From assembly GCF_012295525.1 (NCBI RefSeq), contig NZ_CP051167.1, forward strand, positions 930,001 to 994,000: DNA of 64,000 nucleotides. Reading direction: 5' to 3'. The translations under genes and the position numbers were made by a program. Each line of letters starts with the position of its first letter. Positions within the stretch are counted from its first letter, which is position 1. This DNA comes from Oxynema aestuarii AP17. GTDB lineage: Bacteria; Cyanobacteriota; Cyanobacteriia; Cyanobacteriales; Laspinemataceae. The notes under the pieces were generated by a model. That model searched no databases and was not told the origin of the DNA. It saw nothing but the letters and a program-made list of their open reading frames with translations. This document shows, one piece after another, positions 55,945-64,000 of the stretch.

Positions 55945-56152
55945 GGCGATCGCCCGTTCCGGCACTCGGGGTTTCAAAAAAAATTTCAAAAATTTTTCAA
56001 TTGATTTTGCTCTGGCTGCATAATTTGCCAGCCACGCTCCCAATAAATATGACATAGGGCGATCGATCTCTCTCGATCCCGACCGAACCATGCCGCCTGT
56101 CTATTTTCTGATTGTTTTCTGACTGTGTCCCACAGCAACAAGGATAATTATC

Positions 56153-58777
56153 ATGACGTCCGATGGCATCTCGACCAACAATCCTCTCGACCAAAGTTTT
56201 GGCGGCGATCCTTTACTCGATGGGTTAGAACAAGATCTGCTCTCCGTAGGTCAACCGGAGAGCGGATCGAGTGAACCAGAGAGTTCGTTGAATCAAACGG
56301 GCGCGATCGGTGGAGAATCGAATGAGAATCTCAACCCCTATCCAACGGCAAACTCGTGGGATGAAGCGGAGAGTAGTTCATTTTCCGGGATCGATGTCGG
56401 TGAAGAAGGGTTAACGACGGATTCCGATCTCGATCCGGTAACCCAAGAACCCATCAGTGAGGAGGGGAGCGGTCTGACCGGGGATTTGGAACCCGATCCG
56501 CTCATTAATCCGGGGATGGAGAGCGAAGCGGAAACGGAGGCAGGGGACGAGGTTTCGGGGTCTAGCGAGAATAACGATGGAAATATAGATTTAGGTGAAG
56601 ATGAGGCAAGTGAGGAAACAACGAACTCATCGCCAATTGTAAATGAGAATGATTTAGATTCAAACGAGAGTGAAATTGATTCTGATTTTGAAGACAACAG
56701 CGACACTGTAGAAAGTGAGAATAAGGTCATCAATGAGGGAGATTCAGATTTAGAAGATGGTGAAAGTCCTGAAAACTCCACTGAGAGCTCAGTTAATGAA
56801 GAGGGGAACGATCTAAGCACGGATAGTGAGGAACCTCCGACCGAAATGGGAGGGATGTCCAACAATCCGGTCAGTTCTGACAGTGAAACTGACGAAGTGA
56901 CGGCAAGCGACGAAACGGTTTCCGAACAGGCGGGAGAAGATGAAAGTGAGTCCGATCCGGAACCGGAGGCGATCGCAGAAAATCCGCAAGATACCTTAGA
57001 ACCTGATTCCGATCCGTCTTCCGAGTCCGACGTCGATAACCCGGTAGCCAGTGACGATAACGAAGCAGGGACGACTGAGGATAATTCCGATAGTAGTAAT
57101 GAGAATGAGGGAAGCGAAGCAGAATTAACCGACCCTCTGGAAGAGAATTCCGGTGAAGAGGGTTCCGATAGCAGCGATGAGGAGACGGAAGCCGAGTTGA
57201 GCGATCCAACCGAAAACCGTTCTGGTGAGGATGCGGCGACGGAGGAGACCGGAAATAATAACAGCGATCCGGTGGTCGATGGCGATACTGGCGAATCGCC
57301 GATTAATTTTGACGTAGGCACCTTCACCGTGGGTGAAAGCGGTGAAGTGGGTATTGACTACCTCTTCGATGGCGGACGCTATCAGGGACAGGTGGCGATC
57401 GTCAGTTTGTCCGGAATGGAAGAGTACGAACCGGGTTCGGTCGAATTTATACAAGAGGCGGCTCGCCGTGCCTTAAGTGAGTCAGAATTGGGTCACATTG
57501 CGATCGACGACCTCAGCCAAGGGGCAAAATTCGAGGGTTCCCTCGGCGAACGCCAGTGGAATCGGGGAGATTATCAAGGGGTGAAAACCTTTGCCATGCG
57601 CCCCGGGGACAAGTTTTTTGTCATGATGGTTCCGAATGGGGCGATCGACCGCGTGGCGAACGATCCCGACATCGGTGGTGCCAGTCGTCCCCTATTTTCC
57701 CTCGCCACCGCCAATCCCGATGACGAGTATCATGTCGGCCAAGTTGCCGATATTACTGGGGATGGAAGTGCCTTTGCTTGGGAAGATTTGCGCGTCGATG
57801 CGGGTACCGATCGCGACTACAACGATATTATCTTCCAAGTGCGAGGAGCGAAAGGCGTTGCGGCTCACATAGATGATGTGGTCGATCCACAGAAGGATTG
57901 GCGCACGAGTGATATAGGTAAGGAATTGATTGATTATGTTACTTTACAACTTCCCGATGATCCGGTAGCCGAACAACCGGAAGAACCGATTGACGAACAG
58001 CCAGAAGACCCCGATGATCCGGTAGCGGAACAACCGGAAGAGCCGATTGATGACCAGCCAGAAGACCCCGATGATCCGGTAGCGGAACAACCGGAAGAAC
58101 CGATTGACGAACAGCCAGAAGACCCCGATGACCCGGTAGTTGATGAAGATGACACCGACCCAGTAGTTGATGAAGATGATACCGACCCAGTAGTTGATGA
58201 TGATTCTACTGATGAAGATGACACCGACCCGGTAGTTGATGAAGATGATACCGACCCAGTAGTTGATGATGATGATTCCGATCTAGATGATGTAGTCATC
58301 GAAGACCCGATCTTAGACGAAGAAAACACGGATGATGAGTATGTGCCTGATGTTCCTTTGACAATTGACGATCCCGTTATTACAGAGGAAGAAATTAAAG
58401 AAGAATTTGTTGATATATGGATCGCAGAAGATACTCAGATAGATGACTCAGAAGATGATTCTCATATTTCAGATGTAGTATCTGAGGATGAGGTGATTAA
58501 CGTTTGGGATATCAAACGGGAAATCGATCCTGTCTGGGAAGAACTCGGTTTAGTTGGTAATCCGGGATCCTACTTTTTAAACCAAGAACCAGTAGTTACG
58601 GCTTATAACCAAACAGTGAATGCCGGTGCCAGTATTAGTCCGAGTTTCTATGTGAATGACCCTGATGGCGATCTCATCACCCAATACTATTTCTACGACA
58701 ACAACAGCAGCAGCACCAGTGGTTATTTCACTTTCAATGGGGTTAAACAAACCAATCTCTTCTCTGTGACTCCTGAC
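56153..58777 (+). pseudogene. Giant calpain-like protease gene, 5' part, interrupted by an IS
   Basis: Reads 875 codons from ATG 56153 (AAGGAT upstream), then enters the IS and stops at 58789. Residues ~1-380 are an acidic, Ser/Asp/Glu-rich region. Residues ~384-572 are a DUF4114 module ([37 protein letters not shown]), related to that in the subtilase at 35645. After that come three 19-residue EQPEEP repeats, DDTDPVVDE repeats, and the first of nine beta repeats ([10 protein letters not shown] ... [13 protein letters not shown]). No signal peptide is present. Removing the IS and one 9-bp target copy joins SVTPDQ to FSNVRFVGG in the same frame. As it stands the fragment is a protease without its catalytic domain. 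Confidence 0.85.
57956..58126 (+). repeat. Three 57-bp coding tandem repeats
   Basis: Three consecutive copies encode [19 protein letters not shown] (one copy has DDQ). They are followed directly by acidic DDTDPVVDE repeats to about 58290. They form a flexible acidic spacer, possibly calcium-binding, prone to length change. Confidence 0.85.
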
Positions 58778-59953
58778 CAGAAGTGTTGAACGGTACTAAT
58801 GAATTAGCATAAAATAGATACAAGAATCCTATGAAAAGCTGATTTCAGTGATGGAAAACTAGCTCTCTAAACCAGTGGACATAACTAATCTTTTCACACA
58901 TAAAAGCCTGTAAATATCGCAACTTATCTAATAATGATGAACCCCATTCTTGGTTAATTTTTACTAATTTTAAAATTAGATATCCGATTAAACAGCAATA
59001 AATCTGGATTTCCATTCCATTCACATTTTTCGTGATAAATTTATCCAACTTTAAGTGCATTTTCAAGAACTTCCACAGCAATTCAATTTGCCAGCGTAGT
59101 CGATAAAATTCACCAATTTCTTCGTTACTTATTCCTCCTTCTCCTGTCTCTGGCAAATTCGTCACTAAGCGAAATTCAGTTTTTTCTTCCCGGTCGCAAA
59201 ACATTACTACTCTTCCTTGTACTTGTGCTGTTCCTGTCCCCATTAAATATTCCCCATTCTCTAACATTTCTAATTTAATGTTTTTTCGGATTCTCAAGAC
59301 GAAGTAGCGATTTTTTTGAGCTTGAAGTTGGGCAATTCTTTCTAAGCTGCAAAAACCTCTATCCATTACGGCGACTCCGTTTTCCGGCGTGGCTTCTATC
59401 GTTTCATTTCCATATTTGCTATCGTGTCCTTGACCCAAATGAATTGATATTCCTCCTGGGTTTCCTGTCACTAAGTTAATGCCACTAAACAGTTTCAATT
59501 GGTGATATCCTTGATGCCATAAGAGTTTACTCGTCAAAGTGATAATGGTTGAATCTAAAGGAAATATCATCAACTCTTTATCTGAATTTTGGGATTTTTT
59601 GGCTACTTCTTTTTTCAATTCATCCCACAATCGATGAAAAACTTCTGGACTACGAGTTTTACTGGCTTTTGAGAAGGTTGATATATCTACGGATTCTCCG
59701 CGAATATTTAGTCTTTTAAACAAACTTCTCATCGTTGTTTGACTCTGGTCTAAAATGAAATTTAGCCAAATTGAGACAAACTTGAAAGTGTCTAGTACTG
59801 GATAATCGTCTTGGGGCAGATGACTTAGATGTTTTTGGAGAATTTCAGGAAAGTTTGATACAATCATTGTTAAGTATTTATCGAAATATTGCCCCTATTT
59901 TACTTGATTAGGGACTTTTTTTGTCAAATTTCTCTTAACATTCAACACTTCTG
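58778..59953 (-). mobile_element. IS4-family insertion sequence (1176 bp)
   Basis: The ends are 13-bp perfect inverted repeats: CAGAAGTGTTGAA at 58778-58790 and its complement at 59941-59953. The 9-bp direct repeats ACTCCTGAC lie at 58769-58777 and 59954-59962. Because bases flanking the ends agree, the true end could be shifted by one or two bases, making the duplication 11 or 13 bp. It carries one transposase gene on the minus strand. The ends and duplication are intact, so the insertion looks recent. Confidence 0.92.
58845..59867 (-). CDS. IS4-family DDE transposase
   Basis: A 340-residue transposase. The C-terminal YREK signature is exact (YRLRWQIELLWKFLK: Y, two, R, three, E, six, K). 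The two aspartates lie in FPLDSTIITL and VAVMDRGFCS. The N-terminal ~90 residues are a helical DNA-binding region. It appears full length and uninterrupted, so the element may be active. The host gene reads in the opposite direction. Confidence 0.93.
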   Translation of the reverse strand: MIVSNFPEILQKHLSHLPQDDYPVLDTFKFVSIWLNFILDQSQTTMRSLFKRLNIRGESVDISTFSKASKTRSPEVFHRLWDELKKEVAKKSQNSDKELMIFPLDSTIITLTSKLLWHQGYHQLKLFSGINLVTGNPGGISIHLGQGHDSKYGNETIEATPENGVAVMDRGFCSLERIAQLQAQKNRYFVLRIRKNIKLEMLENGEYLMGTGTAQVQGRVVMFCDREEKTEFRLVTNLPETGEGGISNEEIGEFYRLRWQIELLWKFLKMHLKLDKFITKNVNGMEIQIYCCLIGYLILKLVKINQEWGSSLLDKLRYLQAFMCEKISYVHWFRELVFHH

Positions 59954-62900
59954 ACTCCTGACCAGTTCAGCAATGTGCGTTTTGTTGGTGGTTCCGTAGC
60001 TGGTACTGACAAAATTTCCATCGGCGCTTATGATGGTCAAGACTGGGGACTTCAATTTGCCATAATTACCACTCAAAAAGTTAACCAAGCCCCAGTCGTT
60101 ACAGCTTATAACCAAACGGTAAACTCTGGTTCGAGTACCAGTCTGAGTTTCTCTGTCACCGACCCCGATGGCGATCAAATCCGTTATTACTATTTCTCTG
60201 ACAACAACAGCAGCAGCACTAGCGGTTACTTCACCGTCAATGGTGTCAAACAAACTAGCGGATTCTATGTAGACCCAGACAAGTTAAACACCGTGCGTTT
60301 TGTTGGTGGTTCCGCCGCAGGCACAGACCCAATTCGGATCTGGGCTTATGATGGTCAAGACTGGGGATATAAAGATGCCACGATGACCACTCAACAAGTC
60401 AATCGGGCTCCCGTAGTCACGGCATACGATCGCACCGTAAACTCTGGTTCGAGTAACAGTCTGAGTTTCTCTGCCAGTGACCCTGATGGCGATCGCATCA
60501 GTTACTATTATTTCTCTGATTACAATACCAGCAGCACCAGTGGCTATTTCACGCTCAATGGTGTCAAACAGACTAGCTCATTCTCTGTAGCTGCTGACAA
60601 TCTAAACACCGTGCGTTTTGTCGGCGGTTCGGCAGCCGGAACTGACGAAATTCGCATCTGGGCTTATGATGGTCAAACTTGGGGTTCCAACGATGCGACC
60701 ATTACCACTCAACAAGCCAACCGGGCGCCGGTAGTCACCGCATACGATCGCACCGTAAACTCTGGTTCGAGTAACAGTCTGAGTTTCTCTGCCAGTGACC
60801 CTGATGGCGATCGCATCAGTTACTATTATTTCTCTGATTACAATACCAGCAGCACCAGTGGCTATTTCACGCTCAATGGTGTCAAACAGACTAGCTCATT
60901 CTCTGTAGCTGCTGACAATCTAAACACCGTGCGTTTTGTCGGCGGTTCGGCAGCCGGAACTGACGAAATTCGCATCTGGGCTTATGATGGTCAAACTTGG
61001 GGTTCCAACGATGCGACCATTACCACTCAACAAGCCAACCGGGCGCCGGTAGTCACCGCATACGATCGCACCGTGAACTCTGGTTCGAGTATCAATCCTG
61101 GTTTCTATGTCAGTGACCCCGATGGCGATCAAATTACACGCTACTATTTCTCTGATTACAATACCAGCAGCACCAGTGGCTACTTCACTCTCAATGGAGT
61201 CAAACAGACTAGCTCATTCTTTGTCGATGCTGACAAGTTAAACACCGTGCGTTTTGTCGGCGGTTCCGCAACAGGGACAGACCAAATTCGCATCTGGGCT
61301 TACGATGGTCAAACTTGGGGTTCCAATGATGCCACGATTACCACTCAAAAAGTCAACCGGGCTCCCGTAGTCACCGCTTATAACCAAACAGTGCGGCGTA
61401 ACCAAAGTATCCAACCATCCTTTAGCGTCACTGATGCCGATGGAGATACCATGACTCGCTATGCCTTCTTTGACGGCAACACCAGCAGCACCAGCGGATA
61501 TTTCACCGTCAATGGTGTCAAACAGGCAGCCGGTCAAACCTTCTATGTAAATGCAGACCAGCTCAATACCGTTCGCTTTGTTGGTGGCAGCAGCAACAGC
61601 AACGATTATGTTTACACCCGAGCCTATGATGGCAGTGCTTGGAGTAACTGGAAAGACTACTTGATGAAAACTGAAGGTGGTTCTAAGCCCGTTGTCAGTG
61701 CTACCGACCAAACTGTGAAGCGCAACCAAAGTATCCAACCATCTTTTAGCGTCACTGATGCCGATGGAGATACTATGACTCGTTATCGTTTCTTTGATGG
61801 TGACAACAGCAGCACCAGCGGTTATTTCACAGTTAATGGTGTCAAAAAAGCAGCCCACCAAACTTTCTATGTAGATGCAGACCAACTACACACAGTTCGG
61901 TTCGTAGGCGGTTCTGTGGCTGGTAACGATCGAGTATATGTATCTGCCACTGATGGACTTGACGGGTGGAGTACCTGGCAAGACTACTTGATGAAAACTG
62001 AAGGTGGTTCTAAGCCCGTTGTCAGTGCTACTGACCAAACCGTGAAGCGCAATCAAAGTATCCAACCATCCTTTAGCGTCACTGATGCCGATGGAGATAC
62101 CATGACTCGTTATCGCTTCTTTGATGGTGACAACAGCAGCACCAGCGGTTATTTCACAGTTAATGGTGTCAAAAAAGCAGCCCACCAAACTTTCTATGTA
62201 GATGCAGACCAACTACACACAGTTCGGTTCGTAGGCGGTTCTGTGGCTGGTAACGATCGAGTATATGTATCTGCCACTGATGGAATTGACGGGTGGAGTA
62301 CCTGGCAAGACTACTTGATGAAAACTCAAAGTGGTTCTAATCCAGTGGTGACAGCCAGTGACCAAACCGTGAATGCTAATGAATCCATGAAACTATCCTT
62401 CAGTGTCACTGATGCGGATGGAGATACCATGACTCGCTATGCCTTCTTCGATGGCAACAGCAGCAGTACCAGTGGTTATTTCACGGTCAATGGTGTCAAA
62501 CAGGCAGCCGGTCAAACCTTCTATGTAGATGCGGATAAGTTGGATACAGTTCGCTTTGTTGGCGGTGCAGTAGCCGGTATTGATGGATTGCATGTCCGTA
62601 CCAGTGATGGCGTTGACGGCTGGAGTGAGTGGACTAAATTTAATGTTTCCACAAAAGCAACAGTTATCAATGATTGGTTTGAGCAGAACATTAAAGATGC
62701 GGCAATTCGTTCTTTAGCCCGATCGCGCTTCCAAGATGGTGAACTCGATCGCAAAGATATGATTGATATCTTCATCAATGCTACAGACAGTGGGGTAGTC
62801 GATGCTTACGAATTTGCCGACCTGCAAACTTTAACCAGCAACAAAGACTACATTAAAATGCCCGATTATGTGCAAATCTTGTCCACCAAGATTTCCCACG

Positions 62901-63841
62901 GAAACCCAGCCAACAAGAGTTACCGAGGCACTTATCTAGGTAACTTACAAGCTGGCAGCAGTGGGGAACATCTTGGCAAGCTGATTAAAAAGCACTTCTT
63001 AGGCCAAGATCATCCGTTACCCAAAGGAGAGTATTCTTACGGCAGTGCATCCAACGTTGAGTATCGTTATGCAGAAGGTCAACTTTTCCAAAATGGCATC
63101 AGTTACGAAGATATAAAACAAGGAGCCGTTGGAGATTGTTACTACCTAGCCTCATTAGCCGCTGTTGCCCAGAAGACACCTAACGTCATTAAAGATATGT
63201 TTATTGACAATGGTATTGACGAGGATGGAAACCGCACTTATACCGTGCGTTTCTATAATAATGGTCAGGTTGACTATGTAACGGTCGATCGCTATTTACC
63301 GACCAATAAAAACAATGGATCGCTTCCTTTTGCTGGAGTGGGTAATGGCCATACTTACAAAAATTCCAACAATGAGTTGTGGGTCGCTTTAGCAGAAAAA
63401 GCCTATGCTCAAATGAATGAAGCGGGTTGGATGAAGCGGTACACAACAGACGAAGGAATTGACCTTCACGGACTCAATTCTTACAAAGGTATTGAAGGTG
63501 GTTGGACAAATGTTTCAGTGGCTCACATTAACAACCAAAGTGGCACCCGGCATTCCATTTCATCATCTACAGCTAGTAGCGTTGTCACCGCCTTTAATTT
63601 TGGCAAATTAGTTAACTTTAGCTCTTTAGGCAAAGAGGCCACACATGGCTCTCCTGTTGTTTCTAGTCATGCTTACACAATGGTTGATTACAATCAGTCT
63701 ACTGGGAAGTTCAAACTGTTTAATCCTTGGGGATTAGATGGCGGAACAGAACCCGGTGACTCCGCTTTCAAACCGGGCATATTAGAAATGAGTTGGAACG
63801 AGATTAAAACATATTTTCGCTATTGGAGAGTGAACGGTTAA
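59954..63841 (+). pseudogene. Giant calpain-like protease gene, 3' part, separated by an IS
   Basis: Continues the gene begun at 56153, in the same frame once the IS is removed; the open frame has no believable start of its own (first GTG 59975, no ribosome binding site). It holds the rest of repeat 1 and repeats 2-9, each ~106-109 residues (PVVTAY ... DPDGD ... SSTSGYF ... NTVRFVGG ... WAYDGQ), a helical region, then a calpain-family cysteine protease domain (about 1040-1288): Cys1055 in GAVGDCYYLASLAAV, His1232 in SSHAYTMVDY and Asn1250 in LFNPWG (numbering from 59975). The intact ancestor would be 2167 residues. It is probably secreted. Whether the stranded protease domain is made is unknown. 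Confidence 0.88.
60422..61057 (+). repeat. Two identical 318-bp tandem copies inside the calpain repeats
   Basis: The segments 60422-60739 and 60740-61057 look identical base for base when read side by side. They correspond to repeats 3 and 4 of the protein. Repeats 7 and 8 (from about 61654 and 61981, 327 bp apart) are also nearly identical. Such identity points to very recent duplication or gene conversion. Confidence 0.85.
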
Positions 63842-63851
63842 GGTGATTCAT

Positions 63852-63910
63852 GCCACCTATTGTCCCTAGTTAGGTGGCAAGAGACTGGGATAATGCTTTC
63901 TCAGTCTCTT
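63852..63910 (+). terminator. Two adjacent hairpins after the calpain-like gene
   Basis: GCCACCT/AGGTGGC (63852-63878) and AAGAGACTG/CAGTCTCTT (63879-63910) form two back-to-back stems 11 bp after the stop codon. No T-run follows, so they may be a terminator, an attenuator before the next gene, or mRNA-stabilising structures. Confidence 0.45.
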
Positions 63911-63944
63911 GCCGGAATTCTTGGAAAGTGAACAGCGGAAAAAT

Positions 63945-64000
63945 ATGGACTCTATCCCTTTTTTAACGATTAACAATCAGACCATCTCTCTGAGTCAAGC
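63945..64000 (+). CDS. Start of a gene, possibly a type I secretion-associated peptidyl-prolyl isomerase (partial)
   Basis: Reads MDSIPFLTINNQTISLSQA up to the window edge. This beginning resembles cyanobacterial SurA/PpiC-like proteins encoded with HlyD and ABC exporters, which would suit the secretion of the signal-less giant proteins here. Only 18 residues are visible, so the call is weak. No clear ribosome binding site other than GCGGAAAAA. Confidence 0.4.
   Translation, partial: MDSIPFLTINNQTISLSQ

Noticed and set aside
56338-57327. 329-residue serine-rich minus-strand frame
   Set aside because: It is the antisense of the acidic Ser/Asp/Glu region of the calpain-like gene; repeated GAN/TCN codons keep it open. 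It has no ribosome binding site or domain.
61238-62212. Minus-strand frames of 215 and 108 residues
   Set aside because: They are antisense to the tandem protein repeats and repeat with the same period; no independent gene features.
57956-62640. CRISPR array
   Set aside because: The repeats are in-frame coding units of 57, 318 and 327 bp without unique spacers, and no cas gene is present.
59975-63841. Independent gene for a 1288-residue calpain-like protein
   Set aside because: The only start is an internal GTG within a broken repeat, with no ribosome binding site, and the frame joins exactly with the upstream fragment once the IS is removed.
1-64000. tRNA or rRNA genes
   Set aside because: None was recognised on reading both strands, but without a covariance search a tRNA could be missed.

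Overview
The window comes from a cyanobacterium. The palindrome GCGATCGC (HIP1) occurs throughout, and the gene content is typical of the phylum: a likely bilin-binding cyanobacteriochrome kinase, a CSP41b-like epimerase, DUF928/DUF1822/CHASE2-CHAT proteins, a WD40 serine/threonine kinase and short HisG. The genus cannot be named from sequence alone. The first ~34 kb is GC-rich, HIP1-dense, core-like sequence. From ~35.6 kb onward the DNA is visibly richer in A+T and is dominated by very large secreted or surface proteins, proteases and a mobile element.

Layout. (1) 1-10.1 kb, minus strand: three large signalling proteins (a membrane Cache/HAMP/PAS/GAF sensor cut by the window edge, a REC-GGDEF-EAL c-di-GMP enzyme and a GAF-PASx6 histidine kinase whose GAF carries cyanobacteriochrome DXCF and CH cysteines), with a plus-strand Nudix hydrolase between the first two. 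(2) 11-16.2 kb: a three-gene ABC-2 exporter operon ending in a clear terminator, a MarC-family membrane protein and an MsbA-like ABC exporter. (3) 16.3-25.5 kb: GNAT acetyltransferase, hisG, an OmpR-type response regulator, an SH3-like lipoprotein, a serpin lipoprotein, a metallophosphoesterase, an FtsZ without the usual N-terminal extension, and a CRP/AAA+/polyferredoxin fusion. (4) 25.6-35.5 kb: a 36-residue one-helix protein, acyltransferase 3, a small exported protein, an Hsp70-like ATPase, an L,D-transpeptidase, KDPG aldolase, a zinc-ribbon/kinase/WD40 protein, a DUF4168 protein, a CSP41b-like epimerase and two tiny frames. Two copies of a MITE-like element lie here.

(5) 35.6-56 kb is the most interesting part. 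A 1885-residue subtilase carries lectin and Calx-beta modules. Next is a two-partner-secretion exoprotein fused to its own Omp85/ShlB-type transporter, overlapping a TPR-CHAT protease gene. Converging on these from the other side is a tight four-gene operon: sigma-like HTH protein, DUF1822-HEAT protein, membrane CHAT-CHASE2 protein and DUF928 protein. The two transcription units meet tail to tail 16 bp apart. I infer that together they form one envelope-sensing, protease and surface-secretion system.

(6) 56-64 kb: a giant calpain-like cysteine protease gene (DUF4114 module, acidic repeats, nine ~107-residue beta repeats, Cys/His/Asn protease domain) interrupted by an IS4-family element. Removing the element and one copy of its target duplication restores the reading frame to a single 2167-residue protein. 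The first codons of what may be a peptidyl-prolyl isomerase gene of a type I secretion locus start just before the window ends.
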